Shown piece after piece: positions 1-5,537 of a stretch of DNA of 5,610 nucleotides. Below the pieces are notes generated by a model. It was not told the DNA's origin. It saw only the letters and a program-made list of their open reading frames with translations, and ran no database searches. This stretch comes from Thermocrinis sp. (GTDB lineage: Bacteria > Aquificota > Aquificia > Aquificales > Aquificaceae), in NCBI GenBank assembly GCA_022759285.1, contig JAEMPM010000001.1:1-5610 (forward strand), in the 5' to 3' direction. A program made the position numbers and the translations under genes. The stretch's first letter is position 1, and each line of letters starts with the position of its first letter.

Positions 1-362
1 TTGTCAGTTTTAGCAATGTGATTGTATAGCCAACCCCATGCGTAGGATAGGGCTTCCCTAAAGGCTTTTGGATCCCCTTTTTCTACGTATTGAATTAAAT
101 TGTAGACTTCTCTACGGAATATATCATGGACCTTTTTATGTTGCTCTAATTCAGGATAACCTATTTTTTCCATAAACTTTTCCTCTTCGGAAAGATGATA
201 CTCTGTGTAAGCCACAATTTCTTTTTCGAAAAGTTCGATGGCTTCTTCCTTTTTTCCCTCTTTTAAAAGCTCGTAAACATTATTTAACAGCTCTACCAGT
301 CTCATATGTTGTTTGTCCATTTCTTCAACATGTGTAACAAGTTCCTCGTCAAACTCTATCAT
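1..362 (-). CDS. Bacteriohemerythrin (hemerythrin-like di-iron protein), 3' end beyond the window
   Basis: This is a partial gene: the N-terminal 120 residues are present and the rest lies left of base 1. It was translated by hand on the minus strand from the ATG at 362-360. All seven ligands of the hemerythrin oxo-bridged di-iron site can be seen: His19 (in DKQH), His56 and Glu60 (HxxxE), His75 and His79 (HxxxH), and His115 with Asp120 (HxxxxD). The spacing fits a four-helix-bundle single-domain hemerythrin of about 130-140 residues, so only a short tail should be missing. No signal peptide or membrane segment is seen, so it is probably cytoplasmic. The family binds O2 reversibly and is linked to oxygen delivery, O2 sensing or iron/NO handling; which applies here cannot be told. 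The start is supported by a strong AAGGAGG 7 nt upstream. It is divergent from accA. The family call is near certain and the role is open. Confidence 0.93.
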   Translation of the reverse strand, partial: MIEFDEELVTHVEEMDKQHMRLVELLNNVYELLKEGKKEEAIELFEKEIVAYTEYHLSEEEKFMEKIGYPELEQHKKVHDIFRREVYNLIQYVEKGDPKAFREALSYAWGWLYNHIAKTD

Positions 363-369
363 GCTTACC

Positions 370-376
370 CCTCCTT
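370..376 (-). promoter_or_regulatory. Shine-Dalgarno of the hemerythrin gene
   Basis: AAGGAGG on the minus strand ends 7 nt before the ATG at 362. It is the strongest ribosome binding site in the window and fixes the start of the hemerythrin gene. Confidence 0.85.
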
Positions 377-398
377 CTGTACTTATTATAATCTTTAT

Positions 399-424
399 AT
401 TATACCAAAAAAAACATTAGGCAA
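399..424 (-). promoter_or_regulatory. Candidate sigma-70 promoter of the hemerythrin gene
   Basis: Reading the minus strand, TATAAT (404-399) is preceded by TGG, giving an extended -10 (TGnTATAAT). A TTGCCT that could serve as a -35 lies at 424-419, but the spacer is only 14 nt, so the extended -10 probably carries most of the signal. The predicted start would be near 392, giving a leader of about 30 nt that contains the ribosome binding site. A second TATAAT lies at 390-385 and could be an alternative -10, but it has no -35 match. Confidence 0.5.
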
Positions 425-526
425 GACATTCAAAGAAGCTGAAAATCCCTTAAAAAAAGTCTTAGCAAGAAGGAAATGGATCACCTTACTTGCCTACTTT
501 TATACCTATGTTGTGAGCTAAAGCTT

Positions 527-538
527 TTTTAGGGAAAA
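527..538 (+). repeat. 12-nt repeat unit on the left flank of accA
   Basis: TTTTAGGGAAAA occurs here and again at 1583-1594, once on each side of accA in the same orientation. The function is unknown and it may be chance. Confidence 0.35.
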
Positions 539-584
539 CCATGTATGAAATTAATTTCTCACCCAAGCTTTCTACTGGAAGTTT

Positions 585-590
585 TATAAT
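585..590 (+). promoter_or_regulatory. Candidate -10 box for accA
   Basis: A perfect TATAAT sits 7 nt before the chosen accA ATG at 598. Standard -10 geometry would start the RNA at about 597-598, that is, at or next to the start codon, giving a leaderless or nearly leaderless mRNA. No convincing -35 is seen 16-18 nt upstream, and there is no TGn extension, so the call is tentative. Confidence 0.3.
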
Positions 591-597
591 CTTTCTG

Positions 598-1548
598 ATG
601 TTCTTAGACTTTGAAAAGGAACTGGTGGAGCTCCACCAAAAGATAAATCAGTTAAAAAGGCTCTATCAGTTGGGAGAGAAGGAGAAGGAAAAAGAACTCA
701 GAAGATTGCAAAGGGAGTTTAGGAAAAAGGCAAAGGAGATATACTCCAAGCTTGACCCTTGGGAAAGGGTACAGTTGGCTAGACACCCCCAAAGACCTCA
801 CACCATAGACTACATAGGACTGATCTTTAAGGACTTTATAGAACTTCACGGAGACAGAAGGTTTGGAGACGATAAGGCTATAGTTGCGGGTTTCGGCTAT
901 TTGGATGACTTGCCCGTTGCCATTATAGGCCACGAAAAGGGTAGAACTACCAAAGAAAAGATGGAGAGAAACTTTGGCATGCCCCACCCGGAGGGCTACC
1001 GAAAGGCAATAAGGGTGGCAAAACTCGCAGAACATTACTGCCTTCCGGTGATAACCTTTGTGGACACGCCCGGAGCTTACCCAGGCATAGGGGCTGAGGA
1101 GAGGGGACAGTCTGAAGCAATAGCGGAAAGTCTATACACCTTTGGATACCTGAAGGTGCCGGTAATCGCGGTGGTCATAGGAGAGGGTGGTTCCGGAGGT
1201 GCCTTGGCTCTGGGAGTAGCAAACGTGGTCCTAATGCTCCAAAACTCCATATACTCAGTTATATCTCCCGAGGGCTGTGCGGCTATCCTGTGGAAGGACC
1301 AGTCAAAGGTAAAGGACGCCTCAAGGGCTCTAAAGCTAACCGCCAAAGACCTACTGGAGCTCAAAGTCATAGATGCTATAGTTCCTGAGCCCCTTGGCTC
1401 TGCTCACTGGGATCCTATCCGGACCGCAAGGATTTTAAAGCGATGCATAAAAAAACACCTTAAACCCTTACTAACCATGAGCTCCCAAGAGCTTGTAAAT
1501 CAACGCGTAAAGAAATTTGAAAGGATGGGTGTTTTTGTAGAAAGATGA
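598..1548 (+). CDS. accA: Acetyl-CoA carboxylase carboxyltransferase subunit alpha
   Basis: AccA pairs with AccD to move the carboxyl group from carboxybiotin on AccB to acetyl-CoA, making malonyl-CoA, the committed step of fatty-acid synthesis; it is cytoplasmic. The 316 residues match the usual length (E. coli 319). An N-terminal helical, charged region (about 5-50) is followed by the crotonase-fold carboxyltransferase domain. Family blocks seen are LARHPQRPHTIDY (60-72), DDKAIVAG (91-98), RNFGMPHPEGYRKA (124-137), FVDTPGAYPGIGAEERGQSE (154-173), GEGGSGGALALG (195-206) and VISPEGCAAILWK (221-233). The Gly-rich GEGGSGG stretch forms the oxyanion-hole region. I chose ATG 598 because MFLDFEKELVEL aligns with the family N-terminus. 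An in-frame ATG at 541 adds 19 residues not typical of AccA, though it has a weak AGGG 6 nt upstream. No good ribosome binding site precedes 598. The gene stands alone; accD is not in view. Function is secure, the start less so. Confidence 0.96.
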   Translation: MFLDFEKELVELHQKINQLKRLYQLGEKEKEKELRRLQREFRKKAKEIYSKLDPWERVQLARHPQRPHTIDYIGLIFKDFIELHGDRRFGDDKAIVAGFGYLDDLPVAIIGHEKGRTTKEKMERNFGMPHPEGYRKAIRVAKLAEHYCLPVITFVDTPGAYPGIGAEERGQSEAIAESLYTFGYLKVPVIAVVIGEGGSGGALALGVANVVLMLQNSIYSVISPEGCAAILWKDQSKVKDASRALKLTAKDLLELKVIDAIVPEPLGSAHWDPIRTARILKRCIKKHLKPLLTMSSQELVNQRVKKFERMGVFVER

Positions 1549-1553
1549 AAAAT

Positions 1554-1634
1554 CTAATCATCCACGGATACTTTTACTAACCTTTTAGGGAAAATCTCTA
1601 CTTGGGAGGGATCCCTTTGGAAGAAAGCACCCAT
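1554..1634 (-). CDS. Possible 26-residue small protein, unrecognised
   Basis: This short minus-strand ORF downstream of rsmI runs from ATG 1634 to TAG 1554. It encodes 26 residues beginning MGAFFQRDPSQVEIFP and ending VSVDD. The frame stays open upstream to a TAA at 1673-1671, allowing TTG starts at 1655 or 1652. Composition is protein-like, and codons (AGG, GTA, TCC, CCC) resemble those of its neighbours. AAAGGG lies directly against the ATG, too close for a normal ribosome binding site, and the family is not recognised. It could equally be the C-terminal remnant of a lost gene, or chance. Confidence 0.2.
   Translation of the reverse strand: MGAFFQRDPSQVEIFPKRLVKVSVDD
1583..1594 (+). repeat. 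12-nt repeat unit on the right flank of accA
   Basis: This is an exact copy of TTTTAGGGAAAA at 527-538, located 35 nt after the accA stop. A second shared word, AAGACATTCAA, occurs at 423-433 and 1642-1652. Confidence 0.35.
1607..1616. repeat. 10-bp perfect palindrome between accA and rsmI
   Basis: AGGGATCCCT is a perfect palindrome in the convergent spacer, within a longer imperfect symmetry (CTTGGGAGGGATCCCTTTGG). AGGGAT (1607-1612) could instead pair with ATCCCT at 1633-1638 around a 20-nt loop. No T-tract follows on either strand, so it is not a standard intrinsic terminator. Confidence 0.4.
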
Positions 1635-1679
1635 CCCTTTGAAGACATTCAACAAAGAACAAAAAAATCTTTAAGCTAC

Positions 1680-2357
1680 TCAGTCTTCAACCATACGCCA
1701 CAGAATAACGATTTCTCCCTTTATCTCTCCTCTTTTGCTCAGTTCCTCCAAAACTTCCACCACTCTGCCCCTTATGTACTCCTCGTGCAATTTGGTTAGT
1801 TCTCTTGCTATGCACACGGTGGTGTTATCTCCGTATACTTCTTTTATTGCTTCTAAGGACTTTAGCACTCTGTTGGGAGATTCAAAGGCTATTATAGTGC
1901 TGTCTTTGTATGCCTTTAGTTCCTCCAAGAAGTTGTTCAAACCCTTCTTTGGCAAAAAGCCCACAAAGGTAAAGCGATCTGTGGGTAGTCCGGAGCCCAC
2001 TAAGGCGGTTATAACCGCGCTGGGACCCGGGATCACTTCCACCGGTATACCCTTTTCAATGCACGCCCTTATGAGCTTGTATCCTGGGTCCGAGATAGAA
2101 GGCATACCCGCATCCGTCACTAAGGCAACATCTTCCTTCTCAAGGAGTTTGATGATCTTTGGCACCTGTACGCTTTCCTTCGGTTCATAATAAGAGAGGA
2201 GCTTTTTACCCTCTATCTTGTAGTGATTGAGGAGAATAGAGGTTCTGCGAGTATCCTCGCAGGCTATAAAATTAACAGATTGAAGGACCTCTATAGCCCT
2301 AAAGGTTATATCTTTTAGGTTTCCTATAGGTGTTCCTACCACATAAAGCTTTCCCAT
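1680..2357 (-). CDS. rsmI: 16S rRNA (cytidine1402-2'-O)-methyltransferase RsmI
   Basis: RsmI methylates the ribose of C1402 in the decoding centre of 16S rRNA using S-adenosylmethionine, as part of the m4Cm modification that tunes P-site fidelity. The 225-residue protein is a tetrapyrrole-methylase (SPOUT-unrelated, class III) fold. Motifs in order are VGTPIGNLKDIT (7-18), ACEDTRRT (32-39), VTDAGMPSISDPG (80-92, SAM-binding region), VIPGPSA (108-114), LPTDRF (124-129), FVGFLPKK (131-138), ESPNRVLKSL (159-168), ARELTKLHEE (184-193) and a final KGEIVIL (213-219). It lacks the roughly 50-residue C-terminal extension of E. coli RsmI (286 aa) and ends just after the catalytic fold, as many short homologues do. 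The start is supported by GGTGA 6 nt upstream and by the family alignment (GKLYVVGTPIGNL). It begins 1 nt after the usp stop, so it is probably translationally coupled, and it is the last gene of the unit. Confidence 0.96.
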   Translation of the reverse strand: MGKLYVVGTPIGNLKDITFRAIEVLQSVNFIACEDTRRTSILLNHYKIEGKKLLSYYEPKESVQVPKIIKLLEKEDVALVTDAGMPSISDPGYKLIRACIEKGIPVEVIPGPSAVITALVGSGLPTDRFTFVGFLPKKGLNNFLEELKAYKDSTIIAFESPNRVLKSLEAIKEVYGDNTTVCIARELTKLHEEYIRGRVVEVLEELSKRGEIKGEIVILWRMVED

Positions 2358-2358
2358 C

Positions 2359-3150
2359 TCACTTCACCAAAAGTAGAGGTATGTTAGCATGGTGCATAAC
2401 AAAAGTTGTTACACTTCCCCAAAAAAGTTCCTTTATCCTCTTTCTAGAGAAGGCTCCTAGTAGCATCAGGTCCATATCCTTAGAATATTCTACCAGTTTT
2501 TTCTCCGGAATGCCAGAGAGCCTAACATAACGCACACCCTCTCCCACTTCTGCGGAGAGATCACCTTCTCCCACATGAACCGCATACACTTCTCCATCAA
2601 AGAGCTTTCCTATTAGCTTACCCATATGTAGGGCTTTTTTGGAGAGCTCACTACCATCGTATGCCACACAGATTTTCTTTATGTCTTTTTTCTGTTCTAC
2701 CGCTACAAAAACGGGACACGGAGACCTTCGGGCTACGATCTCGGTGGTTGAACCTAAAAGAAAACCAGACACAGGCTTGTGAGATTTTTTCCCCAGTATG
2801 ATAAGATCCTCTGGATCCGCTTGGGCTAAGATCACGTGGTAAGGCTTGCCGGTGCTCTGATAGGAGGAAACTTTTACACCTTTGCTCCTACCCAAGGCTA
2901 AAAACTCGTCCAAAAGGATGCTTGCTTGCTCTTCAAAGAACCTTCTGAGCTTTTCCGATATGCCCGCATAATAGGTAAAGCCCAAAACCCCCGCTATATC
3001 TTCCCAAAATCCCTCCTCCAAGATCCTTTCATCTATTACATAAATGCCTACCACCGGCACATCCAACCTTTTTCCAAACTCAAAGGCGTAATGTGCTGCA
3101 CTCCAACTGGTGGGAGAACCATCCAATCCCACTAATATTCTGTTAAACAT
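2359..3150 (-). CDS. Tandem-domain universal stress protein (UspA family)
   Basis: This is a 263-residue cytoplasmic protein made of two fused Usp domains. Domain 1 (about 1-151) opens with ILVGLDGS (Asp10 at the conserved nucleotide-binding position) and closes with a Gly120-x2-Ser123-x9-Gly133-Ser134 loop. Domain 2 (about 158-263) opens with ICVAYDGSE (Asp165) and closes with Gly232-x2-Ser235-x9-Gly245-Ser246. This is the ATP-binding loop G-2x-G-9x-G(S/T) with the second Gly replaced by Ser in both domains, so nucleotide binding is likely but not certain. Domain 2 is shorter, lacking much of the central helix region. Such proteins are linked to survival under stress or growth arrest; the target here is unknown. 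The start is supported by GGAGGT 11 nt upstream within gyrB, and MFNRILVGLDGS is a normal Usp beginning. Its ATG overlaps the gyrB stop by 8 nt and its stop is 1 nt from rsmI, so it sits in the middle of the unit. Confidence 0.93.
   Translation of the reverse strand: MFNRILVGLDGSPTSWSAAHYAFEFGKRLDVPVVGIYVIDERILEEGFWEDIAGVLGFTYYAGISEKLRRFFEEQASILLDEFLALGRSKGVKVSSYQSTGKPYHVILAQADPEDLIILGKKSHKPVSGFLLGSTTEIVARRSPCPVFVAVEQKKDIKKICVAYDGSELSKKALHMGKLIGKLFDGEVYAVHVGEGDLSAEVGEGVRYVRLSGIPEKKLVEYSKDMDLMLLGAFSRKRIKELFWGSVTTFVMHHANIPLLLVK
2364..2368 (-). promoter_or_regulatory. Shine-Dalgarno of rsmI
   Basis: GGTGA on the minus strand pairs with the 5' part of the anti-Shine-Dalgarno (complement of GGAGGTGA) and lies 6 nt before the rsmI ATG, inside the last codons of usp. 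It supports the start at 2357 and coupling to usp. Confidence 0.5.
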
Positions 3151-5518
3151 CTAAGTTTTTGACCTCCCTTGCGTAGGCGATTATGAACTCCCTCCTTGGC
3201 TCCACTTCCTCCCCCATGAGTATGTTAAAGATCCTGTCCGCCTCTATCGCATCCTCTATAGAGACCTTCAAAAGCCTCCGGGTGGCAGGATTCATGGTGG
3301 TTTCCCAAAGCTGTTCTGGGTTCATCTCACCCAAACCCTTGTATCTCTGAATTTCAAAGCTGCCCTTTACAAGTTCCATAACTCCATCAAAGAGAGAGTG
3401 AAGATTGTCTATGATTTTACTTCTTTTGTCAAAGGTCACCTCCACGGGTGCCTTTATTGGAATGCCTTCCAACAGATGTTTGTATGTAAGAGAAGAGAGT
3501 AGGTCAGTATCCACTATAACTCTTCTACCTATGGCTTTATCAACAAACATCAGTTCATAGGCAGATTCAGCCTCGTTAAACCTTGTGGATACTTCATAAT
3601 TTTTGAGGTGTTCTTTCAAGATCCGTATCTTTTTCTCCAACAGACTTGGATCTCTCAGGTCTTCTTCCCTGAGTCTAACCTTTAGCAAGCTTTCCAAAAT
3701 CTCCTCTCCCTTCTTCTTTACTAAGAGTCTGTAGCCCTCCTCCGTTTCCTTCAGGGTTTTCAAAAGCTCCAAAAGCTTTTCTCCCCTATACTTCTTTCCT
3801 TCCGCATCCTTCAGAAGGACATCCTTCTTTATATGTTCCATCAAAAACTCTTCCAACTCTCTGTCATCCTTAAGATAGGCGGTCATTTTCCCCTTTTTTA
3901 CCCTGTAGAGAGGAGGCTGGGCTATGTAAAGGTGACCCGCTTCTATTATTTTTGGCAGATATCTGTAAAAGAACGTTAAAAGAAGGGTTCTAATATGGGA
4001 ACCATCCACGTCTGCATCCGTCATGAGTATTATCTTGTGATACCTGAGTTTGGAAAGATCCATATCTTCTCCTATACCTGTACCCAAGGAGCTGACTATT
4101 GCCTTTATCTCCTCGTTGGAGAGGATTTTGTCGAGCCTTGCCTTTTCCACGTTGAGGATTTTACCCCTTAAAGGGAGGATCGCCTGAAACCTCCTGTCCC
4201 TTCCCTGTTTTGCAGAACCTCCAGCAGATTCTCCCTCCACTATAAAGAGCTCGCATTTTTTCGGGTCTTTCTCAGAGCAGTCCGCCAACTTACCGGGCAG
4301 TGTGGTATCCTCCAGAGGAGATTTCCTCCTGACCAGTTCCTTTGCCTTCTTTGCCGCCTCCCTCGCCAGTGCCGCTTCAATTGCCTTTTCCACTATGAGC
4401 CGGAGGATATCCCTGTTGTCTTCAAAGAAATCAGAAAGCTGTTCATAAACTATGGATTCCGTTATATTCTTTACGTTTTGATTTCCCAGTTTTGTTTTAG
4501 TTTGCCCCTCAAACTGAGGCTCTGGCACCTTGCAAGAGATGACCGCCACCAAACCTTCCCTCAGGTCATCTCCCGTAATGGTTTCTTTTAACTCCTTTTG
4601 AATTTTTAAGCTGGGCAGAGCCCTCATAACGGCCTTGGTAAGCCCAGACCTAAAACCCGTTACGTGAGTACCTCCATCCACAGTCTTTATGTTGTTTACA
4701 AAGCTCTCTGTTATCTCTTTGTAATCCTTTGTGTAAGCAAAGGCTATATCCACCAAAACCCCTTCCTGCTCTCCCTTTATTCTTATAACCTTTTCAAAGA
4801 GACGTTCCTTTCCTTGAGCTAAATAAGAAACCAGTTCCTCTATACCCTTTGTAAAGTGATAGAAGACCTCTCTACCAGACCTTTCGTCCTTTAAAAAGAA
4901 CTTACACTCTGGGTTTAAATAGGCGAGCTCCCTTACACGTTTTTCTACTATATCAAATTTGATTTTGGTAGTTTCGAAAATTTCTGGATCTGGCTTAAAG
5001 GTTATCTTGGTACCCCTCTTTGTGGTAGAACCAACTACCTGCACTTCAGTGACTGGCACACCCCTTATATACTCCTGCTTGTAAATCTTTCCGTCTCTGT
5101 AGACCTCTACCACCAACCACTCGGAGAGGGCATTGACCACAGATGCACCTACTCCGTGAAGTCCCCCAGAGTATTTGTATGCCTTCTTGTCAAATTTTCC
5201 ACCAGCACCTAGTATAGTAAAAACCATCTGCACCGCAGGGATACCCATCTCAGGGTGGATATCTACTGGTATGCCCCTTCCGTTATCCTCTACGGTTACA
5301 GAGCTGTCCTCGTGGATAATGATGGAGATCCTGTCCGCATAACCAGCCATATGCTCATCTACTGCGTTGTCCAGGATCTCCCAGATAAGGTGATGCAAAC
5401 CCCTCTCTCCCACATCCCCTATATACATAGAGGGTCTTATTCTGACGTGTTCTAAACCGGTTACTGCTTTTATATCTTCTGCTTTGTATTCTTCGGAGAG
5501 GAGCTTTTCTTTACCCAT
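3143..5518 (-). CDS. gyrB: DNA gyrase subunit B (type IIA topoisomerase ATPase/TOPRIM subunit)
   Basis: GyrB provides the ATPase gate and TOPRIM metal site of the A2B2 type IIA topoisomerase that changes DNA supercoiling. At 791 residues it has the long form (E. coli 804). The GHKL ATPase shows Glu47 and Asn51 (EILDN), DNGRG from Asp78, and GGLHGVG (118-124). The transducer domain has QTKTKLGN with Gln339 and Lys341. The TOPRIM domain has EGESAGGSAKQ from Glu428, RGKILNVEKA (451-460) and TDADVDGSHIR (500-510) with Asp501, Asp503 and Asp505. The tail has IQRYKGLGEMNPEQLWETTM (723-742). Between PPLYRVK and IQRYKGLGEMN lies an insert of about 180 residues (542-722), placed like the Gram-negative GyrB insert and absent from short forms such as Thermotoga. 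The ATG at 5518 is the only sensible start: family sequence begins about residue 9, and upstream lies the tRNA. No ribosome binding site of its own is seen apart from the tRNA 3' strand. The stop overlaps usp. Confidence 0.97.
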   Translation of the reverse strand: MGKEKLLSEEYKAEDIKAVTGLEHVRIRPSMYIGDVGERGLHHLIWEILDNAVDEHMAGYADRISIIIHEDSSVTVEDNGRGIPVDIHPEMGIPAVQMVFTILGAGGKFDKKAYKYSGGLHGVGASVVNALSEWLVVEVYRDGKIYKQEYIRGVPVTEVQVVGSTTKRGTKITFKPDPEIFETTKIKFDIVEKRVRELAYLNPECKFFLKDERSGREVFYHFTKGIEELVSYLAQGKERLFEKVIRIKGEQEGVLVDIAFAYTKDYKEITESFVNNIKTVDGGTHVTGFRSGLTKAVMRALPSLKIQKELKETITGDDLREGLVAVISCKVPEPQFEGQTKTKLGNQNVKNITESIVYEQLSDFFEDNRDILRLIVEKAIEAALAREAAKKAKELVRRKSPLEDTTLPGKLADCSEKDPKKCELFIVEGESAGGSAKQGRDRRFQAILPLRGKILNVEKARLDKILSNEEIKAIVSSLGTGIGEDMDLSKLRYHKIILMTDADVDGSHIRTLLLTFFYRYLPKIIEAGHLYIAQPPLYRVKKGKMTAYLKDDRELEEFLMEHIKKDVLLKDAEGKKYRGEKLLELLKTLKETEEGYRLLVKKKGEEILESLLKVRLREEDLRDPSLLEKKIRILKEHLKNYEVSTRFNEAESAYELMFVDKAIGRRVIVDTDLLSSLTYKHLLEGIPIKAPVEVTFDKRSKIIDNLHSLFDGVMELVKGSFEIQRYKGLGEMNPEQLWETTMNPATRRLLKVSIEDAIEADRIFNILMGEEVEPRREFIIAYAREVKNLDV
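3162..3167 (-). promoter_or_regulatory. Shine-Dalgarno of usp inside the gyrB 3' end
   Basis: GGAGGT on the minus strand, within gyrB codons near the stop, lies 11 nt before the usp ATG at 3150. It is a strong match at slightly long spacing and sets the usp start. Confidence 0.7.
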
Positions 5519-5530
5519 GGTGTTTTTAAG

Positions 5531-5537
5531 CACCCCC
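5531..5537 (-). promoter_or_regulatory. Candidate gyrB Shine-Dalgarno embedded in the tRNA-Glu acceptor stem
   Basis: GGGGGTG on the minus strand can pair over 7 nt with the anti-Shine-Dalgarno (GGAGGTG complement, with one G-U pair), 12 nt before the gyrB ATG. The usp site has nearly the same spacing (11 nt). These bases are also G67-G71, U72 and G73 of tRNA-Glu. The 12 nt between tRNA and ATG (CTTAAAAACACC) hold no ribosome binding site. The pairing is visible; its use is inferred. Confidence 0.4.

Larger units (their letters stand above)
363..597. other. Divergent intergenic region between the hemerythrin gene and accA
   Basis: This 235 bp spacer holds the hemerythrin promoter and ribosome binding site (362-424) and a -10-like box before accA (585-590). 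The plus-strand frame ending in TAA at 519-521 is open back to 306, inside the hemerythrin gene on the opposite strand, but has no ATG, GTG or TTG after 363. Its C-terminal part reads plausibly (KEAENPLKKVLARRKWITLL) with AGA/AGG Arg codons, but it has no start or ribosome binding site. I treat it as non-coding or a relict. No riboswitch or strong hairpin was recognised. Confidence 0.5.

Noticed and set aside
306..521. 71-residue plus-strand ORF
   Set aside because: Its start lies antisense inside the hemerythrin gene, it has no ribosome binding site, and its first part is a shadow of that gene.
541..597. accA start at the upstream ATG 541
   Set aside because: The 19 added residues are not found in AccA proteins; MFLDFEKEL at 598 matches the family start, though the upstream start is not excluded.
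652..1370. Minus-strand ORFs of 127 and 97 residues within accA
   Set aside because: They are antisense shadows of a gene with clear family motifs along its length.
1601..1640. Hairpin AGGGAT/ATCCCT as a bidirectional terminator between accA and rsmI
   Set aside because: The stem is about 6 bp with a 20-nt loop and has no T-tract on either strand.
1657..1673. T-run TTTTTTT on the minus strand after rsmI as an intrinsic terminator
   Set aside because: No stable GC stem precedes the T-run; only a weak AT-only pairing (AAAGA with TCTTT) spans it.
1602..2190. Plus-strand ORFs of 65 and 151 residues over rsmI
   Set aside because: They are antisense to rsmI, whose motifs cover the region; the first starts at a TTG without a ribosome binding site.
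2330..3135. Plus-strand ORFs of 66 and 69 residues over usp
   Set aside because: They are antisense shadows of usp without starts or motifs of their own.
5255..5455. Plus-strand 66-residue ORF over gyrB
   Set aside because: It is antisense to the conserved GHKL ATPase region of gyrB.
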